Notes under the pieces: model-generated
Databases searched by the model: none
What the model was told of the DNA's origin: nothing
What the model saw: the letters and a program-made list of their open reading frames with translations, nothing else
Shown here: positions 50,913 through 64,000 of the stretch, piece after piece
How the letters are laid out: each line of letters begins with the position of its first letter
Numbering within the stretch: position 1 is the stretch's first letter
Position numbers and translations under genes: made by a program
NCBI GenBank assembly: GCA_944548615.1
Contig: CALYMY010000049.1
Coordinates: 224,533 to 288,532, forward strand
Source: Micropterix aruncella
Lineage: Eukaryota; Arthropoda; Insecta; Lepidoptera; Micropterigidae
DNA length: 64,000 nt
Direction of reading: 5' to 3'

Positions 50913-52784
50913 ATTTATTTCGAAAAATGTGATTTTTTCATAACAATTTCTATGTTCAAAATGAAAGTTTATATAAAAAAATTCAAAATGTCAAAATTTC
51001 GAAAATGCCATTTCGTAGAGATTTCAAAGGCCTTCGTTCTGTCCGAACACCGTAACGCGTTAGGTTTACTCTATCTCGATTTATTTCGAAAAATGTGATT
51101 TTTTCATAATAATTTCCAAGTTCAAAATGAAAGTTTATATAAAAATTTTCAAAATATCAAAATTTCAAAAATGCCATTTTGTAGAGCTTAAGCGGGGTGT
51201 CGATCTCGCCAAAGACCGCAACGCGGTAGGTTTACTCTATCTCGATTTATTTCGAAAAATGTGATTTTTTCATAACAATTTCTATGTTCAAAATGAAAGT
51301 TTATATAAAATTTTTCAAAATGTCAAAATTTCGAAAATGCCATTTTGTAGAGATTACCAAGGTCGTCGTTCTGTCCGAACGCCGTAACGCTATAGGTTTA
51401 CTCTATCACGATCTTTTTCGAAAAATGTGATTTTTTCATAACAATTTCTATGTTTAAAATGAAATTTTATATAAAATTTTTCAAAATGTCAAAATTTCGA
51501 AAATGCCATTTTGTAGAGATTACCAAGGCCGTCGTTCTGTCCGAACGCCGTAACGCTATAGGTTTACTCTATCACGATCTTTTTCGAAAAATGTGATTTT
51601 TTCATAATAATTTCTATGTTTAAAATGAAATTTTATATAAAATTTTTCAAAATGTCAAAATTTCAAAAATGCCATTTTGTAGAGCTTAAGCGGGGTGTCG
51701 ATCTAGCCAAAGACCGCAACGCGGTAGGTTTACTCTATCACGGTCTTTTTCGAAAAATGTCATTTATTCATAACAATTTCTATGTTCAAAATGAAAGTTT
51801 ATATAAAAAATTTCAAAATGTCAAAATTTCGAAAATGCCATTTCGTAGAGATTACCAAGGCCGTGGTTCTGTCCGAACGCCGTAACGCTATAGGTTTACT
51901 CTATCACGATCTTTTTCGAAAAATGTGATTTTTTCATTATAATTTCTATGTTTAAAATGAAATTTTATATAAAATTTTTCAAAATGTCAAAATTTCAAAA
52001 ATGCCATTTTGTAGAGCTTAAGCGGGGTGTCGATCTCGCCAAAGACCGCAACGCGGTAGGTTTACTCTATCTCGATTTATTTCGAAAAATGTGATTTTTT
52101 CATAACAATTTCTATGTTCAAAATGAAAGTTTATATAAAAAATTTCAAAATGTCAAAATTTCGAAAATGCCATTTTGTAGAGATTACCAAGGCCGTCGTT
52201 CTGTCCGAACGCCGTAACCCTATAGGTTTACTCTATCACGATCTTTTTCGAAAAATGTGATTTTTTCATAACAATTTCTATGTTTAAAATGAAATTTTAT
52301 ATAAAATTTTTCAAAATGTCAAAATTTCGAAAATGCCATTTTGTAGAGATTACCAAGGCCGTCGTTCTGTCCGAACGCCGTAACCCTATAGGTTTACTCT
52401 ATCACGATCTTTTTCGAAAAATATGATTTTTTCATAATAATTTCTATGTTTAAAATGAAATTTTATATAAAATTTTTCAAAAAGTCAAAATTTCAAAAAT
52501 GCCATTTTGTAGAGCTTAAGCGGGGTGTCGATCTCGCCAAAGACCGCAACGCGGTAGGTTTACTCTATCTCGTTCTTTTGTGAAAAATTTGATTTTTTCA
52601 TAACAATTTCTATGTTCAAAATGAAAGTTTATATAAAAAATTTCAAAATGTCAAAATTTCGAAAATGCCATTTCGTAGAGATTTCAAAGGCCTTCGTTAT
52701 GCCCAAACACCGTAACGCGTTTTATTTACTCTATCACGGTCTTTTTCGAAAAATGACATTTATTCATAACAATTTCTATGTTCA
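50913..52784 (+). repeat. B array, copy 12: 11 monomers + 46 bp
   Basis: Standard order. T at 52589 (AAAAATTTG instead of AAAAATGTG) is shared only with copy 13. Confidence 0.96.
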
Positions 52785-54226
52785 GGAGTTCCCTCGTCGG
52801 GAGCCAACCCTGGGTGCAGCAGCCATGTCATGGTGGAACTTAGTAATTGCCATCATAATGGAATGCCTATACCAAATTTCACGTCTCTACGGTTGACCGT
52901 TGAGGAGTTCCCTCGTCGGGAGCCAACCCTGGGTGCAGCAGCCATGTCATGGTGGAACTTAGTAATTGCCATCATAATGGAATGCCTATACCAAATTTCA
53001 CGTCTCTACGGTTGACCGTTGAGGAGTTCCCTCGTCGGGAGCCAACCCTGGGTGCAGCAGCGATGTCATGGTGGAACTTAGAAATTGCCGTCATAATGGA
53101 ATGCCTATACCAAATTTCACGTCTCTACGGTTGACCGTTGAGGAGTTCCCTCGTCGGGAGCCAACCCTGGGTGCAGCAGCCATGTCATGGTGGAACTTAG
53201 TAATTGCCATCATAATGGAATGCCTATACCAAATTTCACGTCTCTACGGTTGACCGTTGAGGAGTTCCCTCGTCGGGAGCCAACCCTGGGTGCAGCAGCC
53301 ATGTCATGGTGGAACTTAGTAATTGCCATCATAATGGAATGCCTATACCAAATTTCACGTCTCTACGGTTGACCGTTGAGGAGTTCCCTCGTCGGGAGCC
53401 AACCCTGGGTGCAGCAGCCATGTCATGGTGGAACTTAGTAATTGCCATCATAATGGAATGCCTATACCAAATTTCACGTCTCTACGGTTGACCGTTGAGG
53501 AGTTCCCTCGTCGGGAGCCAACCCTGGGTGCAGCAGCCATGTCATGGTGGAACTTAGTAATTGCCATCATAATGGAATGCCTATACCAAATTTCACGTCT
53601 CTACGGTTGACCGTTGAGGAGTTCCCTCGTCGGGAGCCAACCCTGGGTGCAGCAGCGATGTCATGGTGGAACTTAGAAATTGCCGTCATAATGGAATGCC
53701 TATACCAAATTTCACGTCTCTACGGTTGACCGTTGAGGAGTTCCCTCGTCGGGAGCCAACCCTGGGTGCAGCAGCCATGTCATGGTGGAACTTAGTAATT
53801 GCCATCATAATGGAATGCCTATACCAAATTTCACGTCTCTACGGTTGACCGTTGAGGAGTTCCCTCGTCGGGAGCCAACCCTGGGTGCAGCAGCCATGTC
53901 ATGGTGGAACTTAGTAATTGCCATCATAATGGAATGCCTATACCAAATTTCACGTCTCTACGGTTGACCGTTGAGGAGTTCCCTCGTCGGGAGCCAACCC
54001 TGGGTGCAGCAGCCATGTCATGGTGGAACTTAGTAATTGCCATCATAATGGAATGCCTATACCAAATTTCACGTCTCTACGGTTGACCGTTGAGAAGTTC
54101 CCTCGTCGGGAGCCAACCCTGGGTGCAGCAGCCATGTCATGGTGGAACTTAGTAATTGCCATCATAATGGAATGCCTATACCAAATTTCACGTCTCTACG
54201 GTTGACCGTTGAGGAGTTCCCTCGTC
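52785..54226 (+). repeat. A array, copy 13: 12 monomers
   Basis: Standard array; no private base noticed. Confidence 0.97.
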
Positions 54227-54942
54227 CTTGTCACGTACCTCTTTCCGTAGGTTGTTTACTCCTTTTAATTCGTTTAACGCCTCGCGGGCAATATCTCTGG
54301 CTCTTTCCGGTATTTCTTCGAAATTCCGAAACGGCACTTCTATTTCTGTGGTCTCCATATTGTCTCTTCTCGTTGATCAAAGGCACTGAAAATGAAAATG
54401 AAAAAGCACAGATTAAATAGTATTGAAAAGTAATTAAAGAAGAAGATGAAGACGAGATAAAAAGCAGAAGCAATGAAATGAAAAGCGTTCTAAAACCCTA
54501 TCTTTTGACACCTCGCTTGTGTGTATATGATAAAATAAAGAATATAATATTTAATTTATTAAACGAAGCCGCGGGAAAAATACTAAAACTCCCTTGGCTC
54601 GGATCGCTACTATTGAAAACAAACATCGTAAAATCGATAAATAAACTTTCGCAAGTATGACGAGGGCTGAAGTTACCATAGAAACAGAAATCGTTAAATC
54701 GATAAATATTCTATTGCGAGTCGGGCCACCGCCTGAGCTCGTTACTATGGAAACAAAACCGTTAAATCGATAAATCAATATACCTATACAGATATTAAAT
54801 CGTCTATAATTCCGTTAATATTACTCAGATTTGAAAATTAAAAGAAGCGTTAGATGCGCAAAGCAAAACTCTATTAGATAATAATAAACAGGGAGGACTA
54901 TTGATGCCTTTTAGCGCAATAGCCCTCAAACGTCGGAAGCCA
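54227..54942 (+). repeat. U segment, copy 13
   Basis: T at 54447 is shared with copies 2 and 12. The minus-strand frame is at 54188-54358. Confidence 0.95.
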
Positions 54943-56814
54943 ATTTATTTCGAAAAATGTGATTTTTTCATAACGATTTCTATGTTCAAAATGAAAGTTT
55001 ATATAAAAAAATTCAAAATGTCAAAATTTCGAAAATGCCATTTCGTAGAGATTTCAAAGGCCTTCGTTCTGTCCGAACACCGTAACGCGTTAGGTTTACT
55101 CTATCTCGATTTATTTCGAAAAATGTGATTTTTTCATAATAATTTCCAAGTTCAAAATGAAAGTTTATATAAAAATTTTCAAAATATCAAAATTTCAAAA
55201 ATGCCATTTTGTAGAGCTTAAGCGGGGTGTCGATCTCGCCAAAGACCGCAACGCGGTAGGTTTACTCTATCTCGATTTATTTCGAAAAATGTGATTTTTT
55301 CATAACAATTTCTATGTTCAAAATGAAAGTTTATATAAAATTTTTCAAAATGTCAAAATTTCGAAAATGCCATTTTGTAGAGATTACCAAGGTCGTCGTT
55401 CTGTCCGAACGCCGTAACGCTATAGGTTTACTCTATCACGATCTTTTTCGAAAAATGTGATTTTTTCATAACAATTTCTATGTTTAAAATGAAATTTTAT
55501 ATAAAATTTTTCAAAATGTCAAAATTTCGAAAATGCCATTTTGTAGAGATTACCAAGGCCGTCGTTCTGTCCGAACGCCGTAACGCTATAGGTTTACTCT
55601 ATCACGATCTTTTTCGAAAAATGTGATTTTTTCATAATAATTTCTATGTTTAAAATGAAATTTTATATAAAATTTTTCAAAATGTCAAAATTTCAAAAAT
55701 GCCATTTTGTAGAGCTTAAGCGGGGTGTCGATCTAGCCAAAGACCGCAACGCGGTAGGTTTACTCTATCACGGTCTTTTTCGAAAAATGTCATTTATTCA
55801 TAACAATTTCTATGTTCAAAATGAAAGTTTATATAAAAAATTTCAAAATGTCAAAATTTCGAAAATGCCATTTCGTAGAGATTACCAAGGCCGTGGTTCT
55901 GTCCGAACGCCGTAACGCTATAGGTTTACTCTATCACGATCTTTTTCGAAAAATGTGATTTTTTCATTATAATTTCTATGTTTAAAATGAAATTTTATAT
56001 AAAATTTTTCAAAATGTCAAAATTTCAAAAATGCCATTTTGTAGAGCTTAAGCGGGGTGTCGATCTCGCCAAAGACCGCAACGCGGTAGGTTTACTCTAT
56101 CTCGATTTATTTCGAAAAATGTGATTTTTTCATAACAATTTCTATGTTCAAAATGAAAGTTTATATAAAAAATTTCAAAATGTCAAAATTTCGAAAATGC
56201 CATTTTGTAGAGATTACCAAGGCCGTCGTTCTGTCCGAACGCCGTAACCCTATAGGTTTACTCTATCACGATCTTTTTCGAAAAATGTGATTTTTTCATA
56301 ACAATTTCTATGTTTAAAATGAAATTTTATATAAAATTTTTCAAAATGTCAAAATTTCGAAAATGCCATTTTGTAGAGATTACCAAGGCCGTCGTTCTGT
56401 CCGAACGCCGTAACCCTATAGGTTTACTCTATCACGATCTTTTTCGAAAAATATGATTTTTTCATAATAATTTCTATGTTTAAAATGAAATTTTATATAA
56501 AATTTTTCAAAAAGTCAAAATTTCAAAAATGCCATTTTGTAGAGCTTAAGCGGGGTGTCGATCTCGCCAAAGACCGCAACGCGGTAGGTTTACTCTATCT
56601 CGTTCTTTTGTGAAAAATTTGATTTTTTCATAACAATTTCTATGTTCAAAATGAAAGTTTATATAAAAAATTTCAAAATGTCAAAATTTCGAAAATGCCA
56701 TTTCGTAGAGATTTCAAAGGCCTTCGTTATGCCCAAACACCGTAACGCGTTTTATTTACTCTATCACGGTCTTTTTCGAAAAATGACATTTATTCATAAC
56801 AATTTCTATGTTCA
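54943..56814 (+). repeat. B array, copy 13: 11 monomers + 46 bp
   Basis: Standard order. T at 56619 is shared with copy 12 (offset exactly 4030 bp), and G at 54975 is private. Confidence 0.96.
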
Positions 56815-58256
56815 GGAGTTCCCTCGTCGGGAGCCAACCCTGGGTGCAGCAGCCATGTCATGGTGGAACTTAGTAATTGCCATCATAATGGAATGCCTAT
56901 ACCAAATTTCACGTCTCTACGGTTGACCGTTGAGGAGTTCCCTCGTCGGGAGCCAACCCTGGGTGCAGCAGCCATGTCATGGTGGAACTTAGTAATTGCC
57001 ATCATAATGGAATGCCTATACCAAATTTCACGTCTCTACGGTTGACCGTTGAGGAGTTCCCTCGTCGGGAGCCAACCCTGGGTGCAGCAGCGATGTCATG
57101 GTGGAACTTAGAAATTGCCGTCATAATGGAATGCCTATACCAAATTTCACGTCTCTACGGTTGACCGTTGAGGAGTTCCCTCGTCGGGAGCCAACCCTGG
57201 GTGCAGCAGCCATGTCATGGTGGAACTTAGTAATTGCCATCATAATGGAATGCCTATACCAAATTTCACGTCTCTACGGTTGACCGTTGAGGAGTTCCCT
57301 CGTCGGGAGCCAACCCTGGGTGCAGCAGCCATGTCATGGTGGAACTTAGTAATTGCCATCATAATGGAATGCCTATACCAAATTTCACGTCTCTACGGTT
57401 GACCGTTGAGGAGTTCCCTCGTCGGGAGCCAACCCTGGGTGCAGCAGCCATGTCATGGTGGAACTTAGTAATTGCCATCATAATGGAATGCCTATACCAA
57501 ATTTCACGTCTCTACGGTTGACCGTTGAGGAGTTCCCTCGTCGGGAGCCAACCCTGGGTGCAGCAGCCATGTCATGGTGGAACTTAGTAATTGCCATCAT
57601 AATGGAATGCCTATACCAAATTTCACGTCTCTACGGTTGACCGTTGAGGAGTTCCCTCGTCGGGAGCCAACCCTGGGTGCAGCAGCGATGTCATGGTGGA
57701 ACTTAGAAATTGCCGTCATAATGGAATGCCTATACCAAATTTCACGTCTCTACGGTTGACCGTTGAGGAGTTCCCTCGTCGGGAGCCAACCCTGGGTGCA
57801 GCAGCCATGTCATGGTGGAACTTAGTAATTGCCATCATAATGGAATGCCTATACCAAATTTCACGTCTCTACGGTTGACCGTTGAGGAGTTCCCTCGTCG
57901 GGAGCCAACCCTGGGTGCAGCAGCCATGTCATGGTGGAACTTAGTAATTGCCATCATAATGGAATGCCTATACCAAATTTCACGTCTCTACGGTTGACCG
58001 TTGAGGAGTTCCCTCGTCGGGAGCCAACCCTGGGTGCAGCAGCCATGTCATGGTGGAACTTAGTAATTGCCATCATAATGGAATGCCTATACCAAATTTC
58101 ACGTCTCTACGGTTGACCGTTGAGAAGTTCCCTCGTCGGGAGCCAACCCTGGGTGCAGCAGCCATGTCATGGTGGAACTTAGTAATTGCCATCATAATGG
58201 AATGCCTATACCAAATTTCACGTCTCTACGGTTGACCGTTGAGGAGTTCCCTCGTC
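56815..58256 (+). repeat. A array, copy 14: 12 monomers
   Basis: Standard array; no private base noticed. Confidence 0.97.
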
Positions 58257-58972
58257 CTTGTCACGTACCTCTTTCCGTAGGTTGTTTACTCCTTTTAATT
58301 CGTTTAACGCCTCGCGGGCAATATCTCTGGCTCTTTCCGGTATTTCTTCGAAATTCCGAAACGGCACTTCTATTTCTGTGGTCTCCATATTGTCTCTTCT
58401 CGTTGATCAAAGGCACTGAAAATGAAAATGAAAAAGCACAGATTAAATAGTATTGAAAAGTAATTAAAGAAGAAGAAGAAGACGAGATAAAAAGCAGAAG
58501 CAATGAAATGAAAAGCGTTCTAAAACCCTATCTTTTGACACCTCGCTTGTGTGTATATGATAAAATAAAGAATATAATATTTAATTTATTAAACGAAGCC
58601 GCGGGAAAAATACTAAAACTCCCTTGGCTCGGATCGCTACTATTGAAAACAAACATCGTAAAATCGATAAATAAACTTTCGCAAGTATGACGAGGGCTGA
58701 AGTTACCATAGAAACAGAAATCGTTAAATCGATAAATATTCTATTGCGAGTCGGGCCACCGCCTGAGCTCGTTACTATGGAAACAAAACCGTTAAATCGA
58801 TAAATCAATATACCTATACAGATATTAAATCGTCTATAATTCCGTTAATATTACTCAGATTTGAAAATTAAAAGAAGCGTTAGATGCGCAAAGCAAAACT
58901 CTATTAGATAATAATAAACAGGGAGGACTATTGATGCCTTTTAGCGCAATAGCCCTCAAACGTCGGAAGCCA
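58257..58972 (+). repeat. U segment, copy 14
   Basis: It matches the consensus by eye. The minus-strand frame is at 58218-58388. Confidence 0.95.
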
Positions 58973-60844
58973 ATTTATTTCGAAAAATGTGATTTTTTCA
59001 TAACAATTTCTATGTTCAAAATGAAAGTTTATATAAAAAAATTCAAAATGTCAAAATTTCGAAAATGCCATTTCGTAGAGATTTCAAAGGCCTTCGTTCT
59101 GTCCGAACACCGTAACGCGTTAGGTTTACTCTATCTCGATTTATTTCGAAAAATGTGATTTTTTCATAATAATTTCCAAGTTCAAAATGAAAGTTTATAT
59201 AAAAATTTTCAAAATATCAAAATTTCAAAAATGCCATTTTGTAGAGCTTAAGCGGGGTGTCGATCTCGCCAAAGACCGCAACGCGGTAGGTTTACTCTAT
59301 CTCGATTTATTTCGAAAAATGTGATTTTTTCATAACAATTTCTATGTTCAAAATGAAAGTTTATATAAAATTTTTCAAAATGTCAAAATTTCGAAAATGC
59401 CATTTTGTAGAGATTACCAAGGTCGTCGTTCTGTCCGAACGCCGTAACGCTATAGGTTTACTCTATCACGATCTTTTTCGAAAAATGTGATTTTTTCATA
59501 ACAATTTCTATGTTTAAAATGAAATTTTATATAAAATTTTTCAAAATGTCAAAATTTCGAAAATGCCATTTTGTAGAGATTACCAAGGCCGTCGTTCTGT
59601 CCGAACGCCGTAACGCTATAGGTTTACTCTATCACGATCTTTTTCGAAAAATGTGATTTTTTCATAATAATTTCTATGTTTAAAATGAAATTTTATATAA
59701 AATTTTTCAAAATGTCAAAATTTCAAAAATGCCATTTTGTAGAGCTTAAGCGGGGTGTCGATCTAGCCAAAGACCGCAACGCGGTAGGTTTACTCTATCA
59801 CGGTCTTTTTCGAAAAATGTCATTTATTCATAACAATTTCTATGTTCAAAATGAAAGTTTATATAAAAAATTTCAAAATGTCAAAATTTCGAAAATGCCA
59901 TTTCGTAGAGATTACCAAGGCCGTGGTTCTGTCCGAACGCCGTAACGCTATAGGTTTACTCTATCACGATCTTTTTCGAAAAATGTGATTTTTTCATTAT
60001 AATTTCTATGTTTAAAATGAAATTTTATATAAAATTTTTCAAAATGTCAAAATTTCAAAAATGCCATTTTGTAGAGCTTAAGCGGGGTGTCGATCTCGCC
60101 AAAGACCGCAACGCGGTAGGTTTACTCTATCTCGATTTATTTCGAAAAATGTGATTTTTTCATAACAATTTCTATGTTCAAAATGAAAGTTTATATAAAA
60201 AATTTCAAAATGTCAAAATTTCGAAAATGCCATTTTGTAGAGATTACCAAGGCCGTCGTTCTGTCCGAACGCCGTAACCCTATAGGTTTACTCTATCACG
60301 ATCTTTTTCGAAAAATGTGATTTTTTCATAACAATTTCTATGTTTAAAATGAAATTTTATATAAAATTTTTCAAAATGTCAAAATTTCGAAAATGCCATT
60401 TTGTAGAGATTACCAAGGCCGTCGTTCTGTCCGAACGCCGTAACCCTATAGGTTTACTCTATCACGATCTTTTTCGAAAAATATGATTTTTTCATAATAA
60501 TTTCTATGTTTAAAATGAAATTTTATATAAAATTTTTCAAAAAGTCAAAATTTCAAAAATGCCATTTTGTAGAGCTTAAGCGGGGTGTCGATCTCGCCAA
60601 AGACCGCAACGCGGTAGGTTTACTCTATCTCGTTCTTTTGTGAAAAATGTGATTTTTTCATAACAATTTCTATGTTCAAAATGAAAGTTTATATAAAAAA
60701 TTTCAAAATGTCAAAATTTCGAAAATGCCATTTCGTAGAGATTTCAAAGGCCTTCGTTATGCCCAAACACCGTAACGCGTTTTATTTACTCTATCACGGT
60801 CTTTTTCGAAAAATGACATTTATTCATAACAATTTCTATGTTCA
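58973..60844 (+). repeat. B array, copy 14: 11 monomers + 46 bp
   Basis: Standard order; no private base noticed. Confidence 0.96.
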
Positions 60845-62286
60845 GGAGTTCCCTCGTCGGGAGCCAACCCTGGGTGCAGCAGCCATGTCATGGTGGAACT
60901 TAGTAATTGCCATCATAATGGAATGCCTATACCAAATTTCACGTCTCTACGGTTGACCGTTGAGGAGTTCCCTCGTCGGGAGCCAACCCTGGGTGCAGCA
61001 GCCATGTCATGGTGGAACTTAGTAATTGCCATCATAATGGAATGCCTATACCAAATTTCACGTCTCTACGGTTGACCGTTGAGGAGTTCCCTCGTCGGGA
61101 GCCAACCCTGGGTGCAGCAGCGATGTCATGGTGGAACTTAGAAATTGCCGTCATAATGGAATGCCTATACCAAATTTCACGTCTCTACGGTTGACCGTTG
61201 AGGAGTTCCCTCGTCGGGAGCCAACCCTGGGTGCAGCAGCCATGTCATGGTGGAACTTAGTAATTGCCATCATAATGGAATGCCTATACCAAATTTCACG
61301 TCTCTACGGTTGACCGTTGAGGAGTTCCCTCGTCGGGAGCCAACCCTGGGTGCAGCAGCCATGTCATGGTGGAACTTAGTAATTGCCATCATAATGGAAT
61401 GCCTATACCAAATTTCACGTCTCTACGGTTGACCGTTGAGGAGTTCCCTCGTCGGGAGCCAACCCTGGGTGCAGCAGCCATGTCATGGTGGAACTTAGTA
61501 ATTGCCATCATAATGGAATGCCTATACCAAATTTCACGTCTCTACGGTTGACCGTTGAGGAGTTCCCTCGTCGGGAGCCAACCCTGGGTGCAGCAGCCAT
61601 GTCATGGTGGAACTTAGTAATTGCCATCATAATGGAATGCCTATACCAAATTTCACGTCTCTACGGTTGACCGTTGAGGAGTTCCCTCGTCGGGAGCCAA
61701 CCCTGGGTGCAGCAGCGATGTCATGGTGGAACTTAGAAATTGCCGTCATAATGGAATGCCTATACCAAATTTCACGTCTCTACGGTTGACCGTTGAGGAG
61801 TTCCCTCGTCGGGAGCCAACCCTGGGTGCAGCAGCCATGTCATGGTGGAACTTAGTAATTGCCATCATAATGGAATGCCTATACCAAATTTCACGTCTCT
61901 ACGGTTGACCGTTGAGGAGTTCCCTCGTCGGGAGCCAACCCTGGGTGCAGCAGCCATGTCATGGTGGAACTTAGTAATTGCCATCATAATGGAATGCCTA
62001 TACCAAATTTCACGTCTCTACGGTTGACCGTTGAGGAGTTCCCTCGTCGGGAGCCAACCCTGGGTGCAGCAGCCATGTCATGGTGGAACTTAGTAATTGC
62101 CATCATAATGGAATGCCTATACCAAATTTCACGTCTCTACGGTTGACCGTTGAGAAGTTCCCTCGTCGGGAGCCAACCCTGGGTGCAGCAGCCATGTCAT
62201 GGTGGAACTTAGTAATTGCCATCATAATGGAATGCCTATACCAAATTTCACGTCTCTACGGTTGACCGTTGAGGAGTTCCCTCGTC
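60845..62286 (+). repeat. A array, copy 15: 12 monomers
   Basis: Standard array; no private base noticed. Confidence 0.97.
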
Positions 62287-63002
62287 CTTGTCACGTACCT
62301 CTTTCCGTAGGTTGTTTACTCCTTTTAATTCGTTTAACGCCTCGCGGGCAATATCTCTGGCTCTTTCCGGTATTTCTTCGAAATTCCGAAACGGCACTTC
62401 TATTTCTGTGGTCTCCATATTGTCTCTTCTCGTTGATCAAAGGCACTGAAAATGAAAATGAAAAAGCACAGATTAAATAGTATTGAAAAGTAATTAAAGA
62501 AGAAGAAGAAGACGAGATAAAAAGCAGAAGCAATGAAATGAAAAGCGTTCTAAAACCCTATCTTTTGACACCTCGCTTGTGTGTATATGATAAAATAAAG
62601 AATATAATATTTAATTTATTAAACGAAGCCGCGGGAAAAATACTAAAACTCCCTTGGCTCGGATCGCTACTATTGAAAACAAACATCGTAAAATCGATAA
62701 ATAAACTTTCGCAAGTATGACGAGGGCTGAAGTTACCATAGAAACAGAAATCGTTAAATCGATAAATATTCTATTGCGAGTCGGGCCACCGCCTGAGCTC
62801 GTTACTATGGAAACAAAACCGTTAAATCGATAAATCAATATACCTATACAGATATTAAATCGTCTATAATTCCGTTAATATTACTCAGATTTGAAAATTA
62901 AAAGAAGCGTTAGATGCGCAAAGCAAAACTCTATTAGATAATAATAAACAGGGAGGACTATTGATGCCTTTTAGCGCAATAGCCCTCAAACGTCGGAAGC
63001 CA
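62287..63002 (+). repeat. U segment, copy 15
   Basis: It matches the consensus by eye. The minus-strand frame is at 62248-62418. Confidence 0.95.
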
Positions 63003-64000
63003 ATTTATTTCGAAAAATGTGATTTTTTCATAACAATTTCTATGTTCAAAATGAAAGTTTATATAAAAAAATTCAAAATGTCAAAATTTCGAAAATGCCA
63101 TTTCGTAGAGATTTCAAAGGCCTTCGTTCTGTCCGAACACCGTAACGCGTTAGGTTTACTCTATCTCGATTTATTTCGAAAAATGTGATTTTTTCATAAT
63201 AATTTCCAAGTTCAAAATGAAAGTTTATATAAAAATTTTCAAAATATCAAAATTTCAAAAATGCCATTTTGTAGAGCTTAAGCGGGGTGTCGATCTCGCC
63301 AAAGACCGCAACGCGGTAGGTTTACTCTATCTCGATTTATTTCGAAAAATGTGATTTTTTCATAACAATTTCTATGTTCAAAATGAAAGTTTATATAAAA
63401 TTTTTCAAAATGTCAAAATTTCGAAAATGCCATTTTGTAGAGATTACCAAGGTCGTCGTTCTGTCCGAACGCCGTAACGCTATAGGTTTACTCTATCACG
63501 ATCTTTTTCGAAAAATGTGATTTTTTCATAACAATTTCTATGTTTAAAATGAAATTTTATATAAAATTTTTCAAAATGTCAAAATTTCGAAAATGCCATT
63601 TTGTAGAGATTACCAAGGCCGTCGTTCTGTCCGAACGCCGTAACGCTATAGGTTTACTCTATCACGATCTTTTTCGAAAAATGTGATTTTTTCATAATAA
63701 TTTCTATGTTTAAAATGAAATTTTATATAAAATTTTTCAAAATGTCAAAATTTCAAAAATGCCATTTTGTAGAGCTTAAGCGGGGTGTCGATCTAGCCAA
63801 AGACCGCAACGCGGTAGGTTTACTCTATCACGGTCTTTTTCGAAAAATGTCATTTATTCATAACAATTTCTATGTTCAAAATGAAAGTTTATATAAAAAA
63901 TTTCAAAATGTCAAAATTTCGAAAATGCCATTTCGTAGAGATTACCAAGGCCGTGGTTCTGTCCGAACGCCGTAACGCTATAGGTTTACTCTATCACGAT
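63003..64000 (+). repeat. B array, copy 15 (cut by window edge)
   Basis: Six full monomers (C-R-Y-Y-R-Y) plus 2 bp are present before the window ends. No private base noticed. Confidence 0.96.

Larger units (their letters stand above)
1..64000 (+). repeat. Higher-order satellite array, ~4.03 kb unit, 16 copies
   Basis: The whole window is a head-to-tail array of one composite unit (A array of 119-bp monomers, then U of 716 bp, then B array of 166-bp monomers). Unit starts are at 3500, 7411, 11441, 16799, 20829, 24740, 28770, 32800, 36664, 40695, 44725, 48755, 52785, 56815 and 60845. Start-to-start distances are 4030 except 3911 (twice), 5358, 3864 and 4031. The first three exceptions equal minus one A monomer, plus eight B monomers and minus one B monomer; 4031 is a 1-nt insertion. 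By eye, copies differ from one another at only a handful of single bases. No flanking unique sequence is visible on either side, so the array continues beyond the window. Confidence 0.98.

Noticed and set aside
1..64000. rDNA intergenic spacer with subrepeats
   Set aside because: Alternating subrepeat classes resemble an intergenic spacer, but no 18S, 5.8S, 28S or 5S sequence appears in 64 kb of complete units.

Overview
This window is one uninterrupted block of satellite DNA from a eukaryote. It contains no conventional gene, rRNA, tRNA or CRISPR array, and no transposon reading frame. Fourteen complete and two partial copies of a ~4.03 kb higher-order repeat (HOR) lie head to tail in one orientation. 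Each copy has three segments in fixed order. A is a tandem array of a 119-bp, moderately GC-rich monomer, usually 12 copies. U is a 716-bp segment with no tandem satellite monomers. B is a tandem array of a 166-bp, very AT-rich monomer, usually 11 copies plus 46 bp. Neither monomer length is a multiple of three, and the many short open frames in A and B are by-products of repetition.

Copies, numbered 0 to 15, run from A start to A start: 0 (1-3499, 5' truncated), 1 (3500-7410), 2 (7411-11440), 3 (11441-16798), 4 (16799-20828), 5 (20829-24739), 6 (24740-28769), 7 (28770-32799), 8 (32800-36663), 9 (36664-40694), 10 (40695-44724), 11 (44725-48754), 12 (48755-52784), 13 (52785-56814), 14 (56815-60844), 15 (60845-64000, 3' truncated). 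The standard length is 4030 bp. Exceptions are whole-monomer steps: copies 1 and 5 lack one A monomer (3911 bp), copy 3 has eight extra B monomers (5358 bp) and copy 8 lacks one B monomer (3864 bp). Copy 9 carries a 1-nt insertion. Monomers at the same index in different copies are almost identical, while neighbouring monomers inside one copy differ, as expected of an HOR kept uniform by unequal exchange and conversion.

U is the unexpected part. Read on the minus strand it resembles a captured promoter plus first exon. It has three ~66-bp repeats, each with a match to the RFX X-box consensus and an ATCGAT-centred box. These are followed by an E2F-like site, an AT-rich stretch, a polypyrimidine tract with a CAG acceptor-like end, and a 56-codon open frame with a good start context whose stop lies inside the last A monomer. 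If this module works in even some copies, transcription from it would run directly through the A array. That is inference from motifs only.

The organism cannot be identified from the sequence. A eukaryote is certain in practice. An arthropod, probably an insect, with (peri)centromeric or other heterochromatic satellite is my best guess, from the AT-rich chromatosome-length monomer and DRE-like boxes. Shared rare variants also record the array's history: copies 0-3 and 4-7 look like a four-unit block duplication offset by 17,329 bp, copies 7/8 and 12/13 like single-unit duplications.
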